NCBI GenBank assembly: GCA_029204225.1
Contig: CM055101.1
Span: 5,709,246-5,773,245, forward strand
DNA: 64,000 nt
DNA from: Diphasiastrum complanatum
Taxonomy: Eukaryota; Streptophyta; Lycopodiopsida; Lycopodiales; Lycopodiaceae
Direction of reading: 5' to 3'
A program made the translations under genes and the position numbers. Positions 11,315 to 23,600 of the stretch are shown piece by piece. Under the pieces are notes generated by a model. The model saw nothing but the letters and a program-made list of their open reading frames with translations, had not been told where the DNA came from and did no database searches. The stretch's first letter is position 1. Each line of letters begins with the position of its first letter.

Positions 11315-11990
11315 TAGCAAGAAAGTTCTTGAGCTTGTTCATAGTGATCTCTGTGGACTTATTGAAGTATTATCTGAAAGTACTTCATAACAATTACTGA
11401 TGATTGCTCTCATTATACTGTTGTCGTAAAGCCTATAAAACTCAAGTCAGAAGCTTTATCTGTTTTCAAAGAATATGTGATTGCATGTAAATCACAAAAG
11501 GGGCAAGCACCTCTGGCCTTAAGAATAGATAATGGAGAAGAATATATCAGTAAAGAATTTGAGCCGTTTTGCAAACAAGAAGGAATTAGAAGATAGTTAA
11601 CTTGTCCCCTTAACCCGCAGCAAAATGGCATTAGTGAAAGGATGAATCGAACCCTACTAAATAGTGTGAGGTGCATGATATATGAATTGAACCCTACTGA
11701 ATAGTGTGAGGTGCATGATATATTCCAGTACAAAGGTTGGGATGGAAAAATGCCTAATGAGTTTTGGACAAAATCCAAAGCAAAGCTAGAGCATATCAAA
11801 AAATTTGGATGTTTGTGCTACGCATTGGTGGAAGATGTTGGTAAAAGAAAACTTTACCCAAGAGCACAAAAAGGTGTATTTGTGGGGTATCCTTAGGTAG
11901 AAAGGATATAAGGTCTATATCCCAGAAAGTAAGAAGATCATAGTTTCAAGAGATGTAGAATTCTGTGAAGACAAGTCCTACTATGAAACA
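11315..11990 (+). pseudogene. Copia integrase core remnant
   Basis: Short frames give integrase landmarks in order: VLELVHSDLCGL (first catalytic Asp region), ITDDCSHYTVV, LRIDNGEEYIS (second Asp), NPQQNGISERMNRTLL (Glu motif), then FGCLCYALV and GVFVGYP of the C-terminal half. Stops and shifts occur in every block. A 40-bp tandem duplication interrupts it after the Glu motif. Confidence 0.75.
11642..11721 (+). repeat. 40-bp tandem duplication in integrase
   Basis: Two adjacent copies (11642-11681, 11682-11721) differ at two positions. Both contain ACCCTACT-AATAGTGTGAGG. The unit is not a multiple of three, so it shifts the integrase frame. It arose after the element became non-functional or helped to disable it. 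Confidence 0.85.
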
Positions 11991-12161
11991 AGTGCTCCTA
12001 AGAAGACCCCACAAATCATGAAGAAATGGAAGAAATGAAGAATAAGCCATTTTGAAATTTAGTGGATTCTCTAATGTATGCATAACTGACATAGCTTTTA
12101 GCGTGAATAAAGTGAGCCAGTTTTCTAATAACCTGAAAGAGCAGACTGGAAAGCGGCTAAA

Positions 12162-12640
12162 ATGATTTTCAAATATCTCAAAGGCACATCAAGTCGGGGT
12201 CTTATGTTTCCATCTGATTTTGATATTAGAATAACAGGTTATGCTGATGCAGATTGGGGAGGAGACAGAGACACAAGAAGGTCAACTTCGGGGTATGTTT
12301 TTTTTTGTTCAAATGCTGCCATAAGTTGGAGATGTGCGAAGCAGAGGAGTGTTGCATTGTCAACAATGCAGATAGAATATATGGTGCTCAGTTATGCTGC
12401 CAGAGAAGCGATGTGGATACAAAACCTCTTAACAGAATGGAACAACAGAAGATGATCATAAAAAATGACAATCAAAGTTGTATCTTCGTTTGCAAAAATG
12501 GAGGAGAACACAAAAAGAGTAAGCATATTGAATTGCAATACAGGTTTGTCAAGGATCTAATTACTGTGGAGTATTGCAGAACAAAATCTATGCTAGCTGA
12601 CATGCTTCACAAAGTGCTTCCGAAAGAGATCTTTATCTAA
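12162..12640 (+). pseudogene. Copia RNase H domain
   Basis: The frame from 12162 gives IFKYLKGTSSRGLMF, the first acidic motif GYADADWGGDRDTRRSTSG, then SWRCAKQRSVALSTMQIEYM and AAREAMWIQNLL. A shift near 12445 moves the domain to a second frame that continues with NDNQSCIFVCKN, KHIELQYRFVKDL and a MLADMLHKVLP end. RNase H degrades the RNA strand during reverse transcription. The order and motifs are diagnostic of Ty1/copia. Confidence 0.85.
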
Positions 12641-12779
12641 TTATAATCTTGTGATTGTGTTTTCTTTTGCAAGACATATAGGAAATGTCGTCCATAGTGG
12701 ATGTAAAAATGGTCTACTTTTCATATATGCATCCACAAGTCTACTTAATTTATGGGTGATCTAAATTTGCGAATTTTGA

Positions 12780-13020
12780 GTGAGTATTCTAAGATATTGA
12801 TTGTGAATATTGTGAATACTGATCGTCAATAGTGATCGTAAATATTGTGAATACTAATCGTGAATACTAATCTAAAACTATGAATATTGATAAATGAATA
12901 TTATGAGATATTGATCGTGAATATTATGAATATTGCTCGTGAATACTCTTGAATACTAAAATACTTTAAAGACTAATCGTGATTATTGTGGACATTCTTG
13001 AATACAGATTATGAATGCTA
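12780..13020. repeat. Degenerate minisatellite, GAATATTGTGAATACT-like
   Basis: About 240 bp is built from degenerate 8-22 bp units combining GATCGTGAATATTG and TGAATACT. Spacing is irregular and no reading frame is maintained. It follows the copia remnant by about 140 bp. Confidence 0.75.
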
Positions 13021-14115
13021 AAGTGTAATTTATCCATAAATAAAAATTGCAATTGTCAACCTTGATTACTTGTGCTAAAGTTGTTTTGTAGATTTAAATG
13101 AAGCAATGATTTGGCAACTGACAACAAGAAATTTTTGAATACCACAATCGGGTAAGAACTTGAAAAGGTCTTCTTCCTCAATAAGTTCAAAGTCAAAGAA
13201 TAAGTTTCCAAGGTGTGATGAAAGTAACAAACTGAGTTTGGTACAATCTAAAGCCTCCTACCAAACGATTGACGATAGTCAAGAATCAAGAAAAGCAACT
13301 AGTCCAACGCATTCATTTCAAGATCAAGGAATTCAAGTATATGACGTGCATCCAATTTTTAAGAATTTTTCAAACAAAATCAATTAAAACTATGTTGAAA
13401 AAATAATAATATTATATGTATAATCAATCATAAATTATGTTGTCTAATACAAAAAAATTGTAATCACATTGGCATAGGGTAAAAATATGACAATATAACA
13501 TGGCAAGGCCTTTGTGGTACAATACCACATCATTCTTGTTTTAAAGCTAATTTCATTCAATCAATAAATGAAAATTTTTAAATAATTTCAAACTTTGAAG
13601 GGATTCAAACATGGGCCATAATGTGAGCTTCAGCTCACATGGCCTTTAGATAATATCGCATCTCTAGACTATACTGCATGAAAAGGCCAACTCCTGATTG
13701 ATCATAAGGGCTCAACCACTTGAACAACCAACTCCCTAGGCTCGTTCTAGTAGGAATGAATTCCCGATTAGAAGATCAATGTATGGTCATAGATACACAA
13801 CTTTCACATACTTAAATAGAAGTGACAGAGTAAAGCTAACTTATGGTACTTGCAAGGGCTTCATTAGCACCAAGAACCAATCATGGAGCAGAGAAAGAGA
13901 TAGCAATCATGCACTTGTGAAATAAGTTACTAGGTGCTCTACATAGACGTGTATGCTCAAAATATTTGTTCCACATTAAACACCCTGTGTAAGATAAAAA
14001 ATTCAAACATTCTGTTGGAGAACCAAATGTTTTGCTCCTATAAGTTGAACTAAGCATGGAGGTGTACTTGCTTTATCCAGAGTCTTGAAGCATCACATGT
14101 CATTCCCATCAAAAA
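13021..14115. other. Intergenic region and 3' flank of the tRNA-binding gene
   Basis: No convincing gene. A 75-codon frame at 13160-13387 begins with TTG, not ATG, and has no recognisable domain. The stretch just left of 14116 should hold the 3' untranslated region and polyadenylation site of the minus-strand gene; I could not place the latter. Confidence 0.4.
13614..13644. repeat. Short near-perfect hairpin
   Basis: GGCCAT, TGTGAGCT, a 2-nt loop, then AGCTCACA and TGGCC form a strong stem with one small bulge. It is isolated and AT-rich sequence surrounds it. It could be a relic of a small inverted-repeat transposon. Confidence 0.6.
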
Positions 14116-14259
14116 TTACGAAATATTTCCACATCTTAATGACTTGCTGGTAACAACACCTCCTGATGTTCGCATATATTTTTCCTGAAAAGTAGCAAAA
14201 CCCTCATCATTTACTTTGAGCTCAGGTTGAACAGTCTCCCAAATCTTCTTCTTTTGCAC
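14116..14259 (-). CDS. Exon 3 of tRNA-binding protein gene
   Basis: 47 codons and TAA from acceptor TGTGTAG|GTGCAA. It encodes [15 protein letters not shown] and the terminal [10 protein letters not shown]. Its frame and sequence complete the family's C-terminus exactly, even though it lies 6.4 kb from exon 2 beyond a gypsy element. Confidence 0.9.
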   Translation of the reverse strand: MQKKKIWETVQPELKVNDEGFATFQEKYMRTSGGVVTSKSLRCGNIS

Positions 14260-17200
14260 CTACACAGAAGATCACGAGGCATTTCAACAGATGAAAAACT
14301 TGCCTAATATTTTCACTTTGAGCTATTAATAGGATTATATACTTTACTGTTTTCTTTTTTTCCCAAAAGTTCTTCCTTTCAGCTGAAAAGATCTAACAAG
14401 AAAAAAGGTATACAAAAGCAAACTAATCTAGTACTTATGAACTGAATCACAAGGATTGAAAGGACCGAAATAAACCCCAACTCTCAAATTTTCAAAAAGT
14501 ATACGGAAGCAGACTAATCTAGTGCTTAAAAGTGAATCTTGAGGATTAGTAGGAACAAAAAAAACTAAGTTCTCAATAAATAAAAGAGAGCGGGTTCAAA
14601 TCTTCTGAATCGCACCTTCATCTGCAGATAATCGCAGCTGATTGTGCTTCCCAAAAATATCCCAATATCTTAGATTAAAGGTTGAAAGTACCAAAATCAT
14701 TCAACAATTATGTGACCTTGGATAATCCACTGTTTCACAACCCTCTCCATCCTATCATTATTTGACACCTGGTTCAGCATAATCTCTAGCACTCTATGTC
14801 CCATTGGTTAACAACCCTCTCCACCCTATCCGTCCTTGAGGCTTGGTTCAGGATAATCTCATAAGGGTGAACTGATTCGGTAGTGGATCACACAACAAAT
14901 TCATAACTGAAATCATAACACTAAGGATGGCCATATGAATTGTGAAGAAACCTTCATAGAGAGAAATGAAAGGGAATGACTTATCTATGTCCTCATGCGA
15001 CCCAACAGGATCCATGGGAAACACAATTAATGATATCAATACATAGCTCTAGTGTAATCGCGTCCAATGTTTCGTGGACCTTTTCGAAAAGCCTTTTCGC
15101 AACATGTTTGAAATGCATTTGAAACGGGAAAAAATTGGCTTTGTCGGGAAAGAAACGGTGAAACATATTTAGGGTTTTTTTTTTGCTTGTTTTTAGTCCT
15201 AGCCTTTTGTTAAAGGAAAGCCGAGTGTTGTTTAAGTGTCTAGACAGTGATTAAAGCTCTATACAATGACAATATAAACAATTGGTAATCGACACACTTG
15301 AATGACTAAGGACTCAATGGGACGTTATTATACATCACACACTACACATGCACAAGGTATTCATAATTCTACTATTCCCTACTAAGTTCTAATCTTAGAA
15401 GCCCGTTCCGACCAAAATGGGTCGGAACGTTCCTGGTCAGAACGAAATTCATAAAAATTTATTTATTTTCATTATTTAATGAATTAAATCCTTTGTAAAG
15501 AAAACGTATTTTTTTTAATTTTTTTTAAGGGCATCGTTCCGGAACGGAACGCGTTCTGGAACACGTTCCAGAACGCATTCCGTTCCGGAACGGGCAACTA
15601 AGGTTCTAATTAAAGCTTTGACATATTTCAACAATGGCCTAAGGTTCAGAAGTACAAAGGATGTCAAATCCTAATTGAACTAGTTTATTTTGTAGAATTA
15701 AGTCATCCTTTCCACCGAGTCCTTCCTTTAAACGATTCATGTGGAAGACTGGGTGAACATTGATTCCTTGAGGAAGGTCTAGTTGATAGGCGTTCCGATT
15801 GAGTTTCTTTACAACATGGAAGGGCCCAACATAACGAGATGATAACTTAGGACAGTTTCTAGTCTTCAACACCTTAGAGTCTTTTGGGACTTTAAGATAT
15901 ACCCAATATGCTTCCGCATAGACCCTAGGTTGTCACTTTTGATTAGCCTAAAACTGGGCTCTATCTTGAGTTGTTTCTACGTTATCACGAGCAACAAGCA
16001 GCATTTCTTGCATATCATGCAGGAAATCCACCGTCGCTTTAACCTTAAGGCTTCTGAGATCAATGGAGATTGGAGCTCGAGGCTGAAAACCATAAATTTC
16101 TGAGCAGATTTGGAGCACCATTGGTCACTTTAATGCCAAGATTACCACTAGACATACAGTCATGTTTCATCCAACGACTATGTGATTTTGGTTTCTCCAC
16201 TAACACAGTTGTAGCAGAAATGGCAGAGAGTTCTTGGTTGTTTTCAGAGTGACATCAGCATTTCAGAGTAGATACGGAGTACCATTGTTCCCTCTCTCCC
16301 ACTATGTTTGGATTATATTGATGAGCTTGAGAGTTTTATTGCAGTATGGTGGTCAAGTTGCAGGTAATATTTTGATTGCCATCTTTATGCAGATGATCTA
16401 ACTGTCTGCATGACTAGAGACAATTAGACAATCTTCATGCTTTTTGTAATAGATAGGGATTGGGGATTAACATCACTAAGACCAAGGTTATGGTCTTCAA
16501 CGCATCTAGGGCCTTCATACAACAACAAGAGCTCATCTTTGATAGACAGCCACTAGACTCTAGAGATTGTATCATCCTACACTTATCTAGGGATGCTCTT
16601 TATTGGTCCTATATTTGGAAGCTTCCACTAGACTTGGGAAGGACCACGCTTTCCTTGTGTAGCTAGAGGTTCCGTTTTCGACGATCTATTCAAATGCGTC
16701 TAGTAAGCGTCGACTCTATGATACTATTGTTAACCCCATAGCCCTATATTTAGCAAAGGCATGGTGCATATGTCTTACTTCATCTAATTGGGCCAATATT
16801 TCGTGCTTGCAAATTCTTATGTTATCACGCATGATACGACAGAGCCCTCTGTCCTGCATCAAGTCATTATGGCAGAGTTTACAGTTCCACCTTTACAACT
16901 TGACACCATCTTTCCCTCGAGCTTATCCATTACGACAGTCCAATAATGACCTGTAAAGCATGTATCTCTATCAGACACTATGGACGATGGTAATCCATGA
17001 AGTCTGAATACATGTCGTATTAATAGATCAGCTGCCCCAAGTGCTTTTATCTTTTTATGGGTTGGTATGAAACGAGCCATTTTGTGAGTCTGTCAACCAC
17101 AATCATTATGGCATTATGTTGAAGCTATGTACGAGGCAAGTGTGTAATAAAGTCCGTCGAAATACTCTCCCATCTTCCCTCTAGAATAGGGAAAGGGTGT

Positions 17201-20200
17201 AACGATCCAAGAACTTTAGTCCTTTCGCCTTTGTTAACTTGACACCTAAAACAATGTGTCACATAACTATGGACATCTTTATTAATCTTAGGCCACCAGA
17301 AATTACGTCGGATCACAAGTCTTATCCACACCAAGATGACCTGCACTATCATGACAAGAATGCAAGATTTTCTTACGCATCTCCTGACAAGTTGGAATGA
17401 GAAATTTGCCATTCCTCTTAACAAAACCATCCTCAATGGTATACTTAAGATAAGTGCGAGCAAAGGGAATAAAGGTCTCCTCTTGAGACTCTACACGGCC
17501 ATGACTCACCTCAAGCTTCACTCTCTTACACTAAGGATCCTCTAGTTGAGCCTTCTTTACCTCAACTAATAGGTCATCTTCAATGATCACAAATGACATT
17601 TGATACACTATCCGAGACAATGCGTCAGCCACTCTATTTTCTGCCCCTTTCTTATACCAAATTTCCATCTGAAATTCTTGCATAAGTTCACCAGACATGA
17701 GGGTTTGGGCCAGACACGGGCATTCCGCGTCCGCGTCCGGTGTCCAGACCCGGACGCGTCTGAACCCCGGACGCGGGGTCGGACGCGTCCATATTTTTTT
17801 TTATTTATTTTTTTTTTCTTTTTTTAACACAAAAAAATTAAAAAAATTAAAAAAAAAATAGCGGACAAGTCCGGGGACCCAGACACACCCTTGGCGCGTC
17901 CGCATCCGGCTGCGGACGCGAAGGCGCGTCCGGACACACCTTCGCGTCCGGGGTCCGCCACCTTAGGTTCAGACCATCTCGCTTGTCAACCTTTGAGATC
18001 AAGCTATTTGCAGAAATACCTCAAGGTATCATGATTAGTGTACACATAAAACTCAGAGCCATACAGCTAATGCCTCCATACCTTTAATGAATGGACTATG
18101 GCAAACAAATCTTTTCACGAGTTGGATAATTCCGTTGTGCCGAGGTGAGCTTCTTGCTCTCAAAGGCTATAGGCCTTCCCTTCTGCATCAACACTGCCCT
18201 CACAACAATGTCACTCGCATCCGTATCAAGGATATAAGGTTTTAGAGGGTCAACAATTTTCTGAGTGACGCACTCAGCAATAGCTTGCTTTAACTGATCA
18301 AAGCTTGCTTGCTACAGCTCAGTCCACTCACCAAACTTATTCCACATTTCTATTAGGCGGTAATGCAAATGGCAGATCATCAATAAACACATCTATAAAC
18401 TCACTCCCATTTGCATTAGGTGGTACTGCAAATGGCAGATCATCAATAAACACATCTATAAACTCACTCCCAATTTCACGGTCTAGGTTAGCACTAGTAC
18501 TAGTAGTCATATCCAGCAGAAAACAAACATACATACTTTCACAACTTACCTTACGCAACTGCGTAGTCGAGACCAACGGTCCTGGAGGCACATCCCGCTC
18601 ACCACAGATGGAATGAAGCTTATTACCATGTTAAATCTCATACACATGAGTATCCCAAGCTATGTAAGGCTTCTGCATTGTGTGCAAAACATCCCCAGAA
18701 TGACATCAAAGTGTGCCAAACGAGCTATCTCAAAATCCGACTCCTCAGAATAACTCTAAATACGTAAGGGCATACTCCTCAGAATAACTCTAAATACTTA
18801 AGGGCATACTCATAACCCTCGTGTCCCAAATCCTTCGCCTTTCCATTAGCCATCTCGACTATGTACTTGTACTTGGACAGTTGTGTGCTCACTCTTAACT
18901 TCTTAACAAGAGTTGAATTAATGACATAATGCGAGGACTTAGTGTCAAATAGAACTAAAATACTTCTACGGAGGAGCCGTGTCCACCTTCCGCACCATAT
19001 AAACATTCATCAATCGAAGAATGTCAGGATTGCAAGATATCTCTTCTACTTCCATTGGCTGCTGCTGCTACTCTACTTGAAGATTATAAGTGGTTCTCAT
19101 TTGGTTACATGCACATTCCTTCCACCGAGGTTGTCCCAAGCATCCAAAGCATAAATTCTCTCTTTTTGCCCTCTCTTGGTCCTGTGACGACAACATAGAG
19201 CGTTGAACCCCTGGGGCATTAGGCCGCCCATACAAGTCTTTGCCTTTCGGAGCACCAACCCCTCTACCCTTTTGGCCACCCGAGCTTGCCCTTGTCCTTG
19301 TCCTTGTCCTTGTCCTTGCCCTTGCCCTTGCCCTTGCCATTGGCCTTTGAACTTCTTGAATGTGCGCTTACCCCAAGGCATTTGGCCCCCTTGGGTTTAA
19401 CCACCCGAGATTCCCATACCTAGTTCATGGGATTTCTTCCCATCTTCATAGTAATAGCCATCTAAACGACATTTTGGACAGTATGTATTTGCTCCTTTCT
19501 CACAAACGGCAGCAAACTCTCCCTAAGTCCTTCAATAAAATAAAATATCTATAAATACATAGGCACTTCCTCAGGGATTCTCAACAATGCCTCTCTATAT
19601 CAATCAGCATATTCTTGAATCAACCAATTACCTTGCTTGAGGCCTGTCCAGTGTTGCATGGCTCAATTCTTCTCATCAAGAGGCACCCAATTTTGTACAA
19701 ACATCTCCCAAGAGTCCAGTACAAGGCTACCTTTTCCACTCATCCACCATTGCTGTCTAATTCTTGTAACCGATAGGTAGCTTCAGCAATCATTCCTAAA
19801 TGATCAGTAATTCCACACATTCCAAAGGCCTTTTACCATATCTGCAACCAATTTTCCACTGCATTTGTGGTTCTTATAGCTATTGCACCTGTAAACTTTG
19901 GAGGTTTCAAGTCCTTAATGCACGGCAACTTGCGCTTCCTGCCACATCTCCTTCAATTGAACCAGGCTCACCACCCAAATTCCCTGTACCACTGACTCTT
20001 TTAGGTGCATGGCCAAGCTTCAATTGCTCTAGAATTTGCTTTTTAATCAACTCCAAGCCATCAACTTTGGCAGAAAGTGCATCGATCCTCTAAGAATCAT
20101 GTGTAGCATCACTAGAAGATGCCACAACAAAAACTAGCTAAAAAAAAGCAAAGCAACTTGCAAACCTGTGCAAAAAGTAGCAACAAAAGCGCTAGAAACA

Positions 20201-20604
20201 AAGCAATTTCCTTCAAAATCAACAAAGCATAGATAAACTTTTTTCAGCCCAACCAAGCTACACAGAGGGACTACCCTAAATTCCTAAAAAAACTGGATAG
20301 AATAGATCTTTTACAGCCGAATTCCAGCAACCTACAAACTATTTTCCTTCAAAATCAACAAAAAAGGGTTTGAAACTAACAATCTACAAAAATAAGAGAA
20401 AAACATTGAGAAGGAAAGTGATCGGCTCTACCCCACCAGCAACCTACCACTAGATCCCTATTGCATTTGTCCGATCCGAAAAATACTAAGAATTAAAAAA
20501 GTTACACAAACTTTTGCAAATATGAAGAAGGCTAAATTTTAACAAAAAGCAAACAGAAAAAGCAAGCAAGATAACAGAGGATGCTCAAAGGCTGCCCAAA
20601 GACC

Positions 20605-20659
<55 letters not shown>

Positions 20660-23600
20660 CCATTGTCATACCTGATTTGGTAAAGCCGGTGAGTTCTGAC
20701 GAAGCCGGTCAGCTTCATTTCCAAACCAAACACGTTCACCAAGTACAGATCCTTCTGGGGGTATCAACAATTCCACATTCGAGTGCGATGCATCTGAAGT
20801 AGCTAAAAGCATGCCATTGGACTTCACCCCACGCATGTTACGCGCTTTCAAGTTGGCTAGAACAACTACAGCTCTGTCCTGCATATATGAGAATTAGAAA
20901 ATCTGTTTGTCTCGATTCTCCATATGTGAAATAGACAAGTGAAAGCATAAACCACCATAATAAAACACAACTCAATTCTGATTTATTCATTAGTTGAGGG
21001 CTTATCGCTCTAGACAACTAGTTTATGTTCCTATAGAATAATCCCAATATTCCAACACAGGATTATTTTGCTACTCTTAAAATGGTAAATATGGTCTAAC
21101 TAGCATGAATAGCGCAAAGATTTAGGGTACAAGAGACCCATGTTCCCAAAAGGGATCCTTAGAAGAATGACAAGCCTTTACCATCGAGCAATACAACTAA
21201 CGTTCTCACATGAAGAATTACTCAAGAATCAAGCTCTCCAAAGGTAGAAGAAACCTCAGGAGAGCAATCTATGCTCCATGAACCATATTTTTACAAATCG
21301 GCTTCAATAAACCTTTTCAAATTGACCACACATGAAAATCAAGTACATTGAATGAAAATAAATAAGTCCAGTGCATTATGTAAGCAAAAAGGTATGTCAG
21401 ACACACGGTGTCGAAGTTTCTTTAAATTACAAACACATCCACACGATATCATGCACAAAACAAAATGAAAGTTAAAATGTCTTATGATGATTCTTTTGCA
21501 CGTACCTATATGTTATGACCATAGATGCACCTCGATTCTGAATCGCGATTCAGATAGCTTCATACATAGTAGCAAAGTCTAATGTAGCTATTTACACAAT
21601 CGTTGCTACTTGCCATACAAGAAAGTAAACCCCTAGATGAAACTACACAATGATCCATAGTTGCCTAAATCATGTAGACCAGCTTCAAATAGAACTTTAT
21701 AAGTGGTTGCATCACCACTAAACAACCATTACAAGAGTAGGTAGCAATGGCTCAAACATGGAGGATGGCACAGCCACTATGCTATGCCTATATAATCGTG
21801 GGGCTTCTCTTTCGCCATTCACTCAGTCTACCTGGGAGTTGGTGGATGGAGAACACGTGCAGTAGCCAGGATGTATCACCAAGCCAGGAGATGTATGCTA
21901 GGGAGAGCCGAGGGCGATGGCTGGTGGTATGGGGCGCCAATTATCATCGAAGGCTTGACTGGCCATGTTGGTGTCGATAACTCCAATGCATAGGGGTGGG
22001 TCGGCAGTGACCCTATGGATGGGTGGATACGGTGCGTCGTCACTTGTATGGGGTGTGCGTTATCCTTCAAAGCAATCGAAGATCTAAGGGAATTGTAACA
22101 GTTCACTACCATGTGTTACTAAAGTTGAACATGCTGCTCACTAAAACCTTCAAACTTACCTATTACATATGCTAGGAAAATGAGAAAGGGTTAGGCTTCA
22201 AACTATTTTCCTACGTGTGGAAAGCTTCTCAACCACAAAAAATAAGCACATGAAGCATGGTATATTATAATCAAACTAAAACATGTAAGCCTAGTAGACT
22301 AGCAGCTTTAAAGCCTTAAATAGTTTCCATATAGGTATAAAGGGAGCTCAATTTAGGTTTTACATCAAGGAAAGCAACATTGTCATCATTGGACATGTGT
22401 CCAAAATAAGTCATTTCCCTTAAGACACCTTTGGTACAATAAAACTAGTCTGAACAAGAACATAAAGTGACAAAAATAAAGGTGCCAAATGAGCATGGAC
22501 CAAAAGTTTTTCAAACCTTTGCTCAAGAAGGGAATAAACTCATTTACTTTTCCGAAAAAAAAAATATCTGATCTACACACATCAAAAAATGATTCAAGCA
22601 AAAGAATATTTCTTCACTATGGGGTACCGTTTGCAAAGTATTCTTTGATAGCCCCTTGAACTTGTGGTCTTAAAATTAAGGACACCCCAAAATGTGCATT
22701 TTTAAGGAGGACCTCTAGATAACAACTATATGGTCAATGAGAAAAAAAAATTGCTCTTATTTGTTCCTTGAACTCCAACCATGTACAAATTGGTGTGAAA
22801 CACATAATCGATTTCTACGAGCTTTTGCAAAATAGATACTCCATTCTATTCATACAGAGTGTTTCTTTTAACAAGAAAAAATATAAGTACATTTTTCCGC
22901 AAGTTCAACAGAAACGTGTTTCATATGTCGTATGCTTCTTCTTGTACAATTGGAATCTGTGGTGTGAAATTCAGAAAGACTAAAAATAAAGGCGTGCCAA
23001 GCATTTTTTTTCAATAGCATGAGAAGTTAACCACCAAACTCATCACAAACATTGACACAACTATTAAAGCAGTTTACAAACAAGAGAATTATGCTTTTCG
23101 GAAGCCATGGGATCTAAAGTGGGTGGGTGAGCCAAGTGGAGCACAATACACCAAGTCACCATGTGTGGGAAGATTATGAAATAAAATCACAGGAAAGAAA
23201 AATTGAATTTACTTGAGCTAAAATGCACCTGAAGTTCTTCGAGCGACAGATAGTTGACAAGGCCACTACAAATGGTACGCGGACCCGTGGATTCCCCTAT
23301 ATCCACCTCCTCCACATACAATGAGTCTGCCTCCGGATGTTTCCATGCTTTCACCACCTTGCCAACCCTTATGTCCAATGAATCCACTTCCAACCCAGCG
23401 GCAGCAGCATCATCGCTTTGAGAGGGATGTGAGGAGGCGGATGGGGAAGCGGCATCTGCAGATGGAGGCGCAGATGAAAGAGAGGAAGAGGTGCAGAGAG
23501 TGGGAAATGTGGGTGCAAAAAGGCCATGAAGGCGAAAGGAAGAACGCTGCCGAGGGAATGAGAGAGAGGGGGAGGCAGAAGAAGAGGAAGAGAGGAGGCA

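Larger units (their letters stand above)
10570..12640 (+). mobile_element. Decayed Ty1/copia element lacking protease and RT
   Basis: Plus-strand blocks in copia order: gag (10570-11266), integrase core and C-terminal part (about 11315-11990) and RNase H (12162-12640). The protease, the start of integrase and the whole RT are missing, and each block has stops or shifts. No LTR pair or primer site was found in the flanks. The element lies outside the 3' end of the tRNA-binding gene. Confidence 0.8.
15630..20110 (-). mobile_element. Decayed Ty3/gypsy element in intron 2
   Basis: Minus-strand order: gag (20110-19100), CCHC knuckle and protease (19180-18779), RT N-terminus (18591-18337) fused directly to RNase H (about 18330-17980), integrase HHCC and core (17521-16859) and integrase C-terminus (16057-15639). 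The RT core is deleted. A LINE fragment (16058-16862) and a word-type element (17697-17966) are inserted in it. No LTRs were recognised. It sits in the same orientation as the host gene, within its second intron. Confidence 0.85.

Noticed and set aside
13160-13387. 75-codon Ser/Lys-rich frame
   Set aside because: It begins with TTG, has no domain, and lies downstream of a host gene in AT-rich DNA.
19097-19400. Gly-Gln and Pro-Cys repeat proteins on both strands
   Set aside because: Both come from the CCTTGT/CCCTTG hexanucleotide tract inside a dead gypsy gag.
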